From: Diphasiastrum complanatum
Taxonomy: Eukaryota; Streptophyta; Lycopodiopsida; Lycopodiales; Lycopodiaceae
Reading direction: 5' to 3'
NCBI GenBank assembly: GCA_029204225.1
Contig: CM055106.1
Location: 42,920,368-42,984,367, forward strand
Length of the DNA stretch: 64,000 bases
Below, one piece after another: positions 1 through 12,079 of the stretch; positions within the stretch are counted from its first letter, which is position 1; every line of letters begins with the position of its first letter. The translations under genes and the position numbers were made by a program. Under the pieces are notes generated by a model. It saw only the letters and a list, made by a program, of their open reading frames with translations. It ran no database searches and had not been told where the DNA came from.

Positions 1-330
1 CTGAAGGGCCACTGGTGGTCTCTGACGTCATCTGGGAGGATGAACAGGTTTCCTCGTGATAGGTCAAGTAGCTCATGCTGCAACACGGGTATGTGTGGGA
101 CGCTGTCTCTAGTCTCTGTGGGCAAGTAGGTCATCATCATCATCATCGTCACCGTCATCAAATCGTCCTCTCCTCCTGGAGAAGAAAGAAGTGATCTGAG
201 GCTGAGAAACCTGACTCTGTTGGGCTGTCTGATACAAATCTTGTCGTAGTATAAACATCTCTCGTATCATGAGTGTCGCGCATCGGGAATCCTCATAAGC
301 TATGAGCGATCGTAAGGTGACAGATGTCTC

Positions 331-981
331 TCAGAACAAACAGTGGTATCTCCCTCTGATCTCGTAATATACCGGGCACCTAGAGATAAAGTGCTCCTCT
401 GACTCCACCTCCTCTAAAGAGCATAACTGGCAAATCTGCTCCTCTCTCGGGGTACCCTGGAATCTACCAGTCTCAATAGCCAACTGATGTGATGATACGC
501 GGAGCTGTCCCAATGTAAATCTGAGGCAATGTGATAGTCTCGAGTCCAAATAATGTGGTAAGACTGGGAACCCTGCTATGTCAAGCTCAATAAAATGAGT
601 CCAGTAATAGCCGAGTTTAACCCCAAGCTGTCGCCCCCAAGTACGGTCGAGATATGCCCGATATAAGATGCGCCTGATATACTGATGAGTACCTGAGGGG
701 AGCTCTGTAATGGAGATACCAAATGACTCAAGGAGGAAATGGGATGCCTGAGAGAACCACGATAGTTGATAACCCTGGTCATGAAGAAAGTGTGAGGAAA
801 CAAGTGTTGTTTGTGTATATCTCATATCCTCATCGGGCAGAGCCTGGATTCTCTGAATGTATGTGATAAGCTGGAACGCGGCATATATCTGAATGGGTGG
901 AACGACAAACTCTGCAAGAAGGATCTCATGTGGAACCGAGGGCTTCGCCCGAATCATACGAGCTAACATGGTGGTCTGCAA
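331..981 (-). pseudogene. LINE C-terminal zinc-knuckle region (zf-RVT-like)
   Basis: An open frame of 216 codons follows the RT. Near its end it has a Cys-x2-Cys followed by His and Cys (CQLCSLEEVESEEHFISRC, about residues 185-203), the zinc-binding pattern found after the RT in many plant and animal LINEs. Upstream is a helical stretch of unknown role. It lacks its own start in context and is best read as the end of ORF2. The same strand stays readable in neighbouring frames down to position 1, so the end of the protein or the 3-prime UTR lies outside the window. Confidence 0.75.
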
Positions 982-1157
982 TCGTGAAATGCTAGCCCAA
1001 TGTGATGAAGGAAGGCCGGTACACCATGTCTCTGCTGCATATAAGGCTGCGGAGTGACAATAGTATCAAAGAGTCTACACTTACTGCGAGCATCTCGGAT
1101 GAGCTTCCTGAAATAGAATCGCTCAAGCTGAACAAGAGAGGAGTGCCCCTTCCCAAG

Positions 1158-2342
1158 TCAGGTGGTGGCAGCCTGCCGCATGCTGAAGGTAGGACCAGAA
1201 AAGAGTATCCCCAAATAGGTATAAGAGGAAACTACCTCTAAGGCCTGTCCATCTAGGATGAGCTCTTGGCGCTGCATGAAGGCTCGAGAAGTGTTGAAGA
1301 CCATAACCTTGGTCTTTGCAGTGTTCACCCCCAACCCCCATCTGGTACAATATCCTTGTAAACAATTCAGCTGCCTCTGCAAACCCTCTCTGGTCGGGGA
1401 TACTAGTACTACATCATCCGCATAAAGGAGAATAGCAATCAAAATGGTGCCAAGTCTACAGCCACCCTTGCCACACTGTGAGATGACTCACTCTAACTCA
1501 TCAATATACAATCCAAAGAGAACCGGTGAAAGAGAGCGCCCTTGTTTCACCCCAATGGTGCTCCAAATGTGATCAGATAGGCCACTGCTATGTCGGAAAC
1601 ATCCCAAGACCTTTTCATAAAGAGCCATCACTGCTAGAACAATATCTGTGGAGAAACCAAGGTCACGAAGTCTCTGAATGAGAAGGGAGCGTGGTACAGA
1701 ATCGAAGGCTTTCCTGAAATCCACAAAACAGTAGTAAACCCTCTCTTTCTTGTACTTAGCTTCCTCAATCAAGGCTCGAAGTGTAAAAATATGGTCAGTG
1801 GTAGAATAATGAGATCGGAAACCTGCCTGCCCCAATGCATGTAATCTCCGAGCTTCCGCCCTCTGAACTCACTGCTGACTGGAGTATGGTACCATATAGC
1901 TTCGTGAGAACATGTCCGATCATGATGGTGCAGTAATTACCAGGAATCATGGTCACCATTTTTATGAATAGGGTGGATGATGTTGGTGCACCAGGATGAG
2001 GGGAAACCAGAAACAACGGCAGAATTAAGGAGTGGCTAGTGTGGGAGCAAGGAGGTCGGAAGCATGGGTTAGGAGTTCAGATTCAAGGTCTTCGATATCT
2101 CTTGCTTTATGGGAGTTCATTCTCTTGATGGTCGTAAGTACCATGTCAGATGTGAAGAAGGTGAACTCAGAGGGGCGTGGGGAGATAGAGATGGGTGCGT
2201 CATTGGGTATGGTATATAGTTTGGTAGCGTATTCGGTCCATATGCGGAGGTCATGGAGCACGAGGGATAAACTCACGCCAAAAGGCGCCTGAAGAGGAAC
2301 TGAAGAGAAGATCAACAAGACGCGTTCCTTCGGAGTCATCAT
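1158..2342 (-). pseudogene. LINE reverse transcriptase domain, frameshifted
   Basis: Three overlapping frames together make an RT. The linker and fingers lie at 2342-2025 (KRMNSHKARDIEDLESELL). The palm at 1835-1488 contains the FVDFRKAFDSV motif with the first catalytic Asp and the GVKQGRSLSPVLFGLYIDEL motif. A third frame at 1442-1158 contains LLYADDVVLVSP, the YADD catalytic box, followed by the NTAKTKVMVF and YTYLGILF thumb motifs. The GVKQGC Cys is replaced by Arg. The frame breaks between pieces mark it as a pseudogene. It would copy element RNA at a nicked target. Confidence 0.88.
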
Positions 2343-3520
2343 AGATACGCTTTTTTCAACGAGTGTGCGATGGTAAGAGCGCCTGGCGGAGTGGAGGAGA
2401 TGAGGATCGTGAGTGCGGGCATGGGTGACAAGCTGATGAAGAAAGCGACATTCAGCATCATACCACGGTGGTGTGGGGGTCGTATCGATGAGGAGCGGGT
2501 GCCTCTGCTTTTATGGGGTTTAGATGGAAAAGCAAGGGAAGCAGCGGTATGAAGAGACGTGCTAAGAAAGGCAGCTTGAGTCTCGACTGTACTATTGTGA
2601 GGGAAGGAATGGAGCAAGGAGATTAGGAACTCCTGGTAGACTGGTGTATAGAGAGAACTGAATGTATACCTGGGTGCCCGTGAAATTAGGAGGTGCGAGG
2701 ATGGCTGAGGAGGTGGGAGGCGGCCGATAGCAAAGGAGAGAAAGGAATGATCAGAGAGAGTGGTGGGAGATACATGAAAATCAGAGGTGAGAGGTATGGA
2801 AGATGGTGATCCCATGAGATAATCCACAACACTATGTCCACCACTGTGAGGGTGACAAGTATAACTGCCGGATTTTGGCCAACAAGTTAGGCCATTGTAA
2901 ATGGCTAACTCAAGGGCCTCTCCAAACTGCAATAAATGCTCACATTAAGGGGTAGTAGGTCCCAAGCTGTCCTTTGAAATCCTGGTAACTCCCATGTCAT
3001 CGCTGTCAAGGGCATGAACGCGGAGCTGGTCAGTGATGTCATAAAACTCTGGCTGCCGTGAAGAGGTTCGGGCATTAAAATTCCCAGTGAGGAGAATATG
3101 CCCCGCTCTGCGAATCTGATAATATCAGGTGATAAATCAAGGTAGGGTGAACCTATGCCCTCAGCAAAGGACGAAGACTCTGGAGGAAAATAACATGCCG
3201 CCACAAAGAGGTCCTTGTCCAAACCAATATCATGCCCAACAATACAAATCCATATATAACGTGCATGCTCGTCGTGTCTGATGAACTCGATGCTTGGATG
3301 AAGAGACTCTCTGTATAAGCATGCAACACCTCCGGACCCACGACCGCTAGCTGATCTAGTCTCAAGTCTGTATACGGAATCCCATCTGTATCCTGGAAAA
3401 ATAGGTAATCCTCTCTCTTGACTCTCATGAGTCTCCATAAAGAGCAGTAAATCTTTGTCAGTGATAAAATGGATCAAGTCGCCAACAATGGAAGAATAGT
3501 TCCATACTCCAATCCAAAGA
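2339..3520 (-). pseudogene. LINE endonuclease domain (APE-type), frameshifted
   Basis: In a non-LTR element this domain nicks the target DNA that primes reverse transcription. The first part (3477-2990) has LLFMETHES, a GSGGVACLYR stretch and a YFPPESS motif in the positions expected for the exonuclease-endonuclease-phosphatase fold. The frame then shifts: the NFNAR-type motif is readable in a neighbouring frame near 3080. The second part (2932-2700) ends with SVVDYLMGS and TLSDHSFLSF, the latter holding the catalytic SDH triplet. At least one frameshift separates the halves, so no intact enzyme is made. Assignment rests on motif order and on the RT immediately downstream. Confidence 0.8.
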
Positions 3521-3975
3521 TGGTGTGGATGGGGCCTCGGGGATGGGCTTCTCCCCTATGGTCTTCTCATTAAGTCTAGCTTCTAATGAGCTAAATTTTG
3601 AACTTGATGTCGAGGTCAGTTGTGTTGCAGCTGAACTTGAGAATGGTGACTAGTAGGAATGAGAGTGCTCTGGAAGTTCGAGCAATTGGCATCATAGGCC
3701 CCATTGGACCCAATAGTAGCTCTAAATGAATTGACAGAAAAGATATCAAAAGTAACAAAATAAGCCACTCTGACTTTTAACCTTAACAGAATTCAACAAG
3801 CATTGTTGCACCCAAACTGGACCACATTGTACCCGAAACATTTGACAACCCACATAAATGAATTGCCCTTAATAAATGCTTTAATTTGATACCCATATTG
3901 CCCACAAAAAAAAAGTTTCTGAAAAACGCTCCCCCATTTCAAAAACGCGTTTCTAGAAAAGCAGTGCAACTATGT

Positions 3976-3978
<3 letters not shown>

Positions 3979-4060
<82 letters not shown>

Positions 4061-4088
4061 ATATATATACATAGAGAGAGAGAGAGAT
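3979..4088. repeat. Compound microsatellite (AT)n-(GT)n-(AT)n-(GA)n
   Basis: An AT run (about 3985-4024) passes directly into a GT run (4024-4056), a short AT run (4057-4070) and a GA run (4073-4087). Short open frames on both strands here are artefacts of the dinucleotide repeat. Confidence 0.98.
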
Positions 4089-6051
4089 GATCTATTAAAG
4101 CCTAAGAGAAAGCTTGAATAACATCTTTTCCATGCCAAAAGGCATATAAGACAAAGCAGTACATCAAATAAGATGGTAACTAGACGGAACAATGCCGTCG
4201 CAGATTAAACTAAAACTAAAAACCCACTTACAATCAAATGAACATTTCAAACTCTAACTCAAAAACAGAACTTTATTTGGATCGAGTTAAAACTTAAAGC
4301 AAACTAAGATTAAACTAACTGATTTAATTAAACTAACTAGCTGTTTTTGCAACCTAATAATTGTTCTGACATGTCTTTAAACAGACCAGACATAATAGGG
4401 CCAAGTGATCTTAAATGTCGATAAAGACAATTGTGGCCCTGGTAAGCTGCCAGAATATTAGAGGTCATGTAGAGACATTGACATAGGCTCAGCTGTTGTC
4501 ACTCATATGAAATAGGGGCCAGGTGGCCAAGGGACATGACTGGTAAGGACTCATCAATAGAAGCAAGCTATGGGCACAATCTAGGACGTTATTAGTCTCT
4601 ACAGACTCCAGAGTACCGAGTGTAAGTGATCATGATTGCTGATGGGCAAAATCAGGTAAGTGAGAACAGATGACTATGACTTGATTTTGTTGTGATGTGG
4701 ATCCACGCTTAGTTGGGAGGAGCTTCATCCTTACCTAAGTGATCTCTATACTCGAGTAAATGCTAGGTGTTAAAAGATGCTATAGAGATGATCTGTATGT
4801 TGTGAAGGGCAAAAGTATGGTTTCCAATCAGTGCACACTGCATGTCTAACCAGTCCATCAACAATAGATATGATGCATAGGGCATTCCAGGTCTAGATAT
4901 CCACAACTCTGACGATTTTCAAAAGGCCTCCACATAACATGGTCATGACAATTTGATGAGCACGAGTTTTCTTATGTTGACAAGGCAGGCGATCTTGAAA
5001 AGTATAAAATATGTTTCTGGTTATGTTTTTACTCTTGGTTCTGCAGAAATCTCATGGGCCACCAAGAAGCAAGCGTTTTAAAACTTAAATTGTTTCAAAA
5101 CAAGATATTGTGGCCATTGCTCTCCAAACTATTGTAACACCCACTATACAGTATGATGTTACATATTCTTAGCCTTCTAGCCCAGGCCGCGTTGTTAGCC
5201 TCTACTTTGCAGTATAAGTATGTCGGACCTTGGGCACAATCATATAGCTGAAATGTCTCTCCAAAGCTAGCTTTTCTACAGTGTTACCCTCTGACAGAGA
5301 TGGTTGTACTTCAACTAGACATGTCCTTCAAGAGCCCTTATCACCATGCGAACAACCACCAAAGCTAAAGCTGAACTCCTTAAACGGCATGCGACTATAC
5401 TAAAAATGAAGATGATAAAGTCAGTGCATTAAGCCAAAATAATGATTAAGTCACATACAAAAGTAAGTGAGACAATTTCCAAGATCGGTTGGTCATATAT
5501 GACTCAAGAAGAATATCCTGCCACATGTTTGTAATCCTCATAAAAAGAAGCAAAATTCTCTTCTCAAATTCATGTAAAGACCATTCAAAAATGAGGACTA
5601 AAGAGAGAAAAATGTTTCCTTATAATCTAGGATAATATTCTTTTCCCTGTTTTCAGCCTTTCCCCAAGCAGCTTTTCTCTCAGTTTTTGCCATCTTCCTC
5701 CAAAGCTTGTCCCTCTCCAACACATCCCACTGTGAATGAATAACTACATGGCATTCAACTTATGTCAGGACATATTTCTCCATTCTCCAACATCCAAGTC
5801 CAGAACCATCATGGATAGAAACTCAAATATCGTCTGCTGATCTGCTGTGGCTTGTGCAAAATCAACATTGTCATCTAACGTCGGATTACAAACTAATGAG
5901 AGAATATCAGCAGCAAAGTTCTTATATAGCTTGTACTGCCACATTCACTATTACATGAGATTTACTTCAAGAACCTTTGCCAACTTCTGGAAATCTCAAT
6001 ATAAATGTACAAGCAAGTTTGAATGTGCAAATCTAGGCCAGACCAGCGTAC
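4089..6051. other. Gene-free stretch, presumed KASI intron 3
   Basis: No open frame with recognisable protein similarity was found on either strand. I looked on the minus strand for the next KASI exons (the two catalytic-His blocks) and did not see them. The DNA is ordinary mixed-composition plant intergenic or intronic sequence. Confidence 0.5.
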
Positions 6052-7621
6052 CAGTACACCAGCACCTTCACTTAAGACAAAACCATCCCGGTCTTTGTCC
6101 CAAGGTCTCGATGCAGTCTGAGGATCGTCATTCCTATGAGACAACGCTCTGCAGGCAATAAATCCACCCAGACCGACTGGAATAAGAGCAGCCTCTGTGC
6201 CTCCTGCTACTATAACATCCGCATCTCCACGACGAATGTGATTGGCAGCAGCATATAAGCAATAATTGGATGTTGCACAGGCAGTTGATATGGAATAGTT
6301 GGGACCCATTGATCCTATCTCAATCCCTAACAAGGCAGTTGGCATGTTTGTGATGATGTATGGGATAAAAAAGGGAGTCATACGCTTGGGGCCTTTATCT
6401 ATAAGAGCAAGCACGCCATCCTGAAAAACAGTGAGCCCTCCCATACCAGAGCCCACCAAAGCACCGAGTCGTTGCTTGTCCACCTGAATTCAATAAACAA
6501 GTGAAATAAGTACAAAAAACGCTCCAAAAAAAGTCTTTCTTAACAATCAACATGTCTAATTATGGTTATGGGTATGCTTCTTTGCTGTCCAGTTTCACAT
6601 AAGTCATCTATGGAAGAAATAGATACATCAAAGTTAGGTATAGGAGTTATAATAAAGAGCCTTGTTTTATGGATCTGTACTTCTTTGCTTTCCAGTTCTT
6701 AGAAATCAATATATCGATTGTTAGGTCTTGGTTAAAACCATCCAGAACCTAAAAAAATGAGGTTTGATGTTTACATTTCCCACACAGGCCTATATTCTGG
6801 AAAACCTGGCCAAATAAGATATACTTCCTGTATATTGTGTGGTGAAATTTTCTCAGAGACAAAAGAAGTCACTTTCATTTAGCCGATCAAACGTGAGCCT
6901 ACATTTAGGCACACGTGAATCTTATTCTAGCTACTAACTGAATATAAGGTGGTTTAAGGTCTTTAAGATATTACCTTGTACCCAACCTCAGATCCAAGAC
7001 CTGCATGTTCCATGGCCTTTTTTCCACTCACAATGCAATACCGAATGCAGTCATCAAGTCTTCGGTCATTTTTCCCATCAATGTAACCCTCTGAGGAGAA
7101 ATCACGAATCTGTCCAGCAAACTTGGTGGAAAACTTTGATACGTCAAATCGATCTATATAGCTTATTCCACTCTGACCTTCGAGAAGCTTTTCATAATAT
7201 TTGTCGACATCAGAACCGAAAACAGAAACCAGACCCATGCCTGTTATTACTACTCTCTTTTTGGGATCTTTCTCTCTCTTAGGTGCCCTTACGGCTGGGG
7301 ATGCCATTGCTCTCACTTTGACTAAGCGGTGTGCTGCTTCATGGCATAACAAAAACAAGGTAAGCTACGGCAGAGCTGAATAAATCCTATCTGGTATTCT
7401 AAAGCACAAATGTCAGATTGAAACTTACTGAAGCTTATATTTCCAGAGGACACCGTCGTGCTCAAGAGGGACACATCTGGAGTTGCTGCAGTTGCAGCCC
7501 TCAATCCGCAATGTTGAACCCAGTTCCACCTGGTTAAACCATTTTGTGAACTCAATCTGAACTTTGATTGTAAATGTGCATTAGGCTGAGCTATGGACGT
7601 AATGCCGCTAGCCATTGCCAT
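6052..7621 (-). CDS. KAS1: 3-ketoacyl-ACP synthase I (KASI), chloroplast; first three exons only
   Basis: KASI condenses malonyl-ACP with growing acyl-ACP in plastid fatty-acid synthesis (C4 to C16). Exon 1 is 7621-7429 (64 codons plus one base), exon 2 is 7336-6975, exon 3 is 6483-6052; all junctions fit GT-AG. Residues 1 to about 80 are Ser/Thr-rich with few acids, as in a plastid transit peptide. The mature part begins around APKREKDPKKRVVITGMG, and GSDVDKYYEKLLEGQSGIS follows. Exon 3 carries MGPNYSISTACATSNYC; the Cys at about residue 254 is the acyl-carrying nucleophile. It ends at LSEGAGVL before a donor at 6051-6050. The C-terminal half, with both catalytic His residues, is not in the window. 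Either it lies beyond position 1 across an intron of more than 6 kb holding a LINE, or the gene is truncated. The start codon has a second ATG two codons later. Confidence 0.93.
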
Positions 7622-8330
7622 GACTATCTCCGGAGAAACCTTTTCTCACAGAATCCCCACGAAAACTTACAGTAGCGATCTCATCAAGCTAGGGCAGATG
7701 CGCTGAAGAGCTTTGAATGAGAACATAAAAGTAACGTGCAAATTGAATGGAAGAAGAGAGCTGTTTTGATTCTGAGCTGCAATTCTGCCGATCTACTACT
7801 TGCAAATCTGTGACTTCTCCATCTGCGATGTCTCCTGGCGCCTGCAAGAGACCAGCGCCAATCACAGCAAAACCTAGAAAAGATGGAGTGGACAGAAACG
7901 GTAAACCGAAGAGCTTTCTCCAAATTGGCTGAATAATAAGAGGAGAGAATAGTAACAGTGCATGCATCATCAGCATCATGGCGATGAAACCGAAAGCTGG
8001 CGTCAACCTCGTGAGACACTTTGGTCGCAAGGAGGTTGTTGACAATTTCCTCTCCTCCTCCTCCTCCTCCTCCTCCTCCTCCTTTGGTGTTCGTTCGCGT
8101 TAGCAGGAAGGAAGGAATGACGAGGAAGTCGTTTGGACGGCACGACTTCACGATGAAAGAGCAAGTAAAGTGGCGATGGGTAGGGAGGGCAGTAGGCCAG
8201 GAATGTGTCTCTGCCTCTCTCTCTCTCTCTCCATTTTGTTTAACAATTTTTGGGCGGCCCAAAGACGAAGGCCCACGCGCCATACACTATTCAGCATTAT
8301 TTTTAACCTTAAAATCCGTTTTTGACTCCA
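7622..8330 (-). promoter_or_regulatory. Presumed KASI leader and promoter region with GGA and GA tracts
   Basis: This is the upstream flank of KASI. In gene orientation it contains a (GGA)n tract (8083-8049) and a (GA)n tract (8232-8212), common in plant 5-prime leaders and promoters. No clear TATA box was assigned. The proline-, serine- or glycine-rich open frames here come from the triplet repeat and are not genes. Confidence 0.4.
8049..8083. repeat. Trinucleotide microsatellite (CCT)n
   Basis: About eleven CCT units in a row, upstream of KASI; GGA on the gene strand. Confidence 0.97.
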
Positions 8331-8393
8331 TGAGGTGGAATCCGTCCAATTTTGCCCTCTAAATCATGGTTTACTCCATGAGGTGGAATCCGT
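8323..8393. repeat. Short direct repeat around ACTCCATGAGGTGGAATCCG
   Basis: The block ACTCCATGAGGTGGAATCCG occurs twice about 45 bp apart (near 8326 and 8372), separated by related sequence. Origin unknown. Confidence 0.8.
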
Positions 8394-8774
8394 GCCATTC
8401 TTTTTTCAAATGGCATTTTACTCCATGCATTTTTTCTTTGCCAGGTGCAAATAAGCTCATGTAAAAAATTAAAAGTCCAAGGGCTCTTTCATCGGTAAGG
8501 GCGTCCGCCATAGGGGTCGAGAAAGGGGCTTTCTTTGTAGTTTTATTTTTTACATTTTTTTAAATATTTTTTGTCGTAATTTTTTTTATATGCACCTTCA
8601 CGCATCCGAAAAAAGCATGTAAAAAATTTTGAAAAAAAAAAAGGATGTGTACAAATTTCACACATGGAGGTGCCTCCCATTTTTTCATGAAAAGGTAAAA
8701 AATGATATTACATCTTAAAAAGGCCCTTCCTCAAGCCCTTTGATCAACAACAACACTACCGCCCTAGACGGGAA

Positions 8775-8804
8775 GCCTTCCTAGGCCATTTGGCCTAGGA
8801 GGGA
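8775..8804. repeat. Strong hairpin CCTAGGCCA-TT-TGGCCTAGG
   Basis: Positions 8780-8788 and 8791-8799 are perfect inverted repeats with a 2-base loop; outer bases extend the stem with one wobble pair. It precedes a C run at about 8814-8828. It may be the tip of a small foldback element, but no target duplication was identified. Confidence 0.6.
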
Positions 8805-8829
8805 CTTTCAACCCACCCCCCCCCCCCCT

Positions 8830-11750
8830 CACCCATAGTCAATCTTTTTTTTACAAAAATAAAAACGATGTTGTATTGTACCACAAAGGCCTTGTCATAT
8901 CATATTGTCGTATTTTAACATTTTCTGAAAATCAAAAGAATGTAAAAGAATAGCTTAGTAAATTTTTTATGGTTGTTATTAACTTTTACAAGCAAATGTT
9001 TTACGATGTTTGATGAAGGTTTTTTTTTGGGTTAATCCAACAATTTAGGCATTATGAGAAGGTCTTCATGACATAATACCATGATAATAACTAGCATATA
9101 TATAGATTGAAAATTTCAATACATATTATCAAAGTTTGGTACAAACAATAGAAATGCCAATTTCTTACGATACAACTTTTGTCTTTTTGTCTTTTAGAAG
9201 ATGAATTTGGACTGTAAATCTAAAATTGCTAAATACCAACTTGTTATTGAGTTCACGTGAAGAGATCTAACATGATAAAATTTATATATGATTATTATTG
9301 CATTGTATTAGACAACATAATTAGCCAAACAAAGTTGTTTTTCTTACAATGGGTTTAATATTTTGATTACAAAATATTCGAAATTTTGAAGTTGGCATGG
9401 ATTCAAGAATATTCACAATCAACATTCACAATAATCATGATCAATATTCACGAGTTATTTAAAAAGTACATAATTTATCAAGAAAAAGCAAAACCATGCT
9501 TCAACAAGAACATAAAATGACATTTCAATCGTGGTTTACAATGCATTGAATAAAATCATGAAAATAGTCGTGGTAATGATATTGTAAAATAACAAATAGC
9601 CTAACGTCTGATAACAAATAACTGCCAAAGAAAGTTGCGCTAAGAGTAATAACTTACGCGAAGTATACAAAAAAATCTAGATGATGAAAGTTGTGTCACA
9701 ATACTCACATTCAAATTTAGTCAAACAATCATTTTAAATACATAATAAGAGAAAATATTCGACATATGAAGTGACTTATTAAGGGTTTGGGGTTATTCTT
9801 CCATCTTTGGCTACTAAATGTTGTTGGTTGCAAAATCCATCAAACAGTAAAGTAATAATGAACCCAACATATACTAATTATTATTTTTATATTTGAATAT
9901 ATATCATGTCACAATCTCATAATCAAGACACAATATTATGCATAATTTTTAGGATAGTAGATTTTTAATTATTGCAATCAATTTTTAAAAATAATAATAA
10001 ATTTTATTAGTAAGTATTTGTAGTTTTACAGCTAAATATAAAAATTTTAAAATTAATGTACACAAAAGTAGTAAATTCCTCGATGCATGTTCATAATTGT
10101 AGAAGATGAATATCACAATTTACTATGTACCAATTGATGAAAGTAGTGATAATTGTTACAATTCTCAATTTCACAATTAAATTCAAAAATTTGGTCACCA
10201 CTTTTAAATGCTCACAATATTACAATCTATATTAACAAATTTTATTGTATATATTTATAAGAGTAACCACAAATATCATGATTAGTACTCACTCATTTCA
10301 TGATTCGATATTATAATTAATGAAATTCACATTCAATATGAAAATAAATCATGATTTATTATTTAATATTCACAATTTCAGTATTTAGAAAAGTCGACAT
10401 TTTTTATTCACAATTGCACTATTAAATATGTCACAATCAAACTATTCAAAATCTCACAATCAATATTCAGAGTTTCACGATCAGTCAGAGTATTCATGTT
10501 ATAGTATTCACAACTTGATCCATCAACTCCTCATCCAACCTGCAAAAAGGTCAAACACAATGCAAACAAAGAAAATAGATTGAGGATGATGAGTAGCAAC
10601 AGCAGTAGATGAGAGAAGAGGAGGGTTTAGACTTGACAAGATTTAATCAAATTGTGGCTTAAAGTACATGATAGATAGTTTAAGTATTGGCTAGTAGCTC
10701 ATAATCTTGGTTATGTCTTACTCCTAAAACTTTTCAAAGATTTGTCTTTCGAAGAATCTATCAAATCATTTCATTAATGCTACAACTAATAATGTAAACT
10801 AAAACAAAATTTTAAGCCCAAATATACACATACTCAAACAATGTGAAAACATGAACTATCACCTAATTGTTCTCAAGATAGCAACCTCTTAGATGCACAA
10901 AGAAAAAAGAAGACGTGGTGATTTCCCTCTCAAAATTATAAACTAGGAGATTCACCTTTCTCTCAAATGATAATGCATTGTGAAAAAATGAAATTTAAAG
11001 TTGAGATTTGCAAATTGGCATGAAACATCTCAAATAGTGTACAAAGCTCGCTCAGTGTTCTTTCGAACAACGGTTTTTTTATTCGATTTTTTTAGAACAA
11101 TCCTTAGTATACAAGTAAAGTAAATTGACAAATTCACGTCATCGGTGTACATAGACTTATGATATAACCCTCATATGATTGTGGGCACATGAACTTAGAA
11201 ATCCCAAGCTCCGACAAAATAGATTAGGAGAACTAACCTCAAGTTACAGATAAGCCAAAGATTGCCAAATGCAAAAAAAAAAATATATCTTATGTATGCC
11301 AATTACCTCGTTAATAATCCCTTTGCTCCTAACTAGTCGCTTCTCTTTTGAGTCTTTTAAGCTTAATTTGAGCCTCTTGCATTGAATTACCGCCTAATAC
11401 TAGTTTCATATTGTTACCTGCAATACCCACTATGGAATTGAAAAGTTAGTTCCTTCTGAAAGGAGAAACACTTGATTTGAAATATAGGTGGGCAAAAGAA
11501 CAATTCAATGTAAGCACTCGATGTTGATGTGATCATCCATTGAGAAAAAGATTTGATGATGGGATGGATACTATGTCAAGCAAGTAATCATTTACATGTT
11601 CTTCAAATACTAAATCCCCGAGCAAGACTAATGTGGAAAAATTGAAACTTTTGATTAATGTAGAAATCAAGTTACTCAATTCACAACTCATGCTTTACAC
11701 ACAATTCAACTGCTGGAAAACGTAAGCAATTCAATCGTTTATTTTTATTG
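8830..11750. other. AT-rich gene-free stretch with many CACAAT/ATTGTG words
   Basis: No open frame longer than about 60 codons and no recognisable domain. From about 9400 to 10520 the words ATTCACAAT, TCACAATC and relatives recur irregularly, which suggests an old, decayed tandem or dispersed repeat. No promoter or RNA gene seen. Confidence 0.5.
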
Positions 11751-11910
11751 AGATTCAATAAAGGTGTGCTTCTAGCTCGTTTAATTAAGCGGATCATAAA
11801 GCCTTACTTTCAAGCTACCCTACTTAATAGTGATTTGACAGAAAGAGATAGAAACATGTTCGAGCGAAGGGCTTACCATGATACTGGTGAAGCGCTTATG
11901 TTGGATTAAG
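11751..11910 (+). other. Possible exon fragment of unknown protein
   Basis: A 53-codon open frame without a start codon follows a possible acceptor (TTTATTGAG). It reads as ordinary charged protein (for example LTERDRNMFERRAYHDTGEA) and not as low-complexity AT translation. It ends at TAA and I recognise no family. It may be a captured exon or transposon remnant. Confidence 0.25.
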
Positions 11911-12079
11911 GGCTACTAAAAGCCAGTCTTAATCGTTAAGATGTCGATCCTATTTTTGAAGCCAACAATACAGATGACGTAGTAGTTGAAATTGGGCTGG
12001 TGAAACAACACACGACCTGCAGGAGTCACAAGCTCCCTCTATTCGCCATCACCATGATCTAAACCTCCTGATGTGTCTG

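Larger units (their letters stand above)
1..3540 (-). mobile_element. LINE-type (non-LTR) retrotransposon, decayed, 3-prime end beyond left edge
   Basis: Read on the minus strand, the order is an APE-like endonuclease, a reverse transcriptase with a YADD box, and a C-terminal Cys/His zinc knuckle, which is the order of ORF2 in plant non-LTR elements. The frame changes several times, so the copy is dead. The body starts near 3540, where the frame gives the usual opening of the endonuclease (IGVWNYSSI, then ETHE further in), and runs off the left edge without a visible poly-A tail. No ORF1 was recognised upstream, so the copy may be 5-prime truncated. It lies on the same strand as the KASI gene and would be inside its third intron if that gene continues past the window. 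Confidence 0.85.

Noticed and set aside
3886-4192. Open frames over the AT/GT microsatellite
   Set aside because: They encode only Ile-Tyr and Cys-Val alternations from dinucleotide repeats.
8021-8362. Proline-rich open frame as a gene
   Set aside because: It is produced by reading through the CCT repeat in the KASI upstream region and has no homologous domain.
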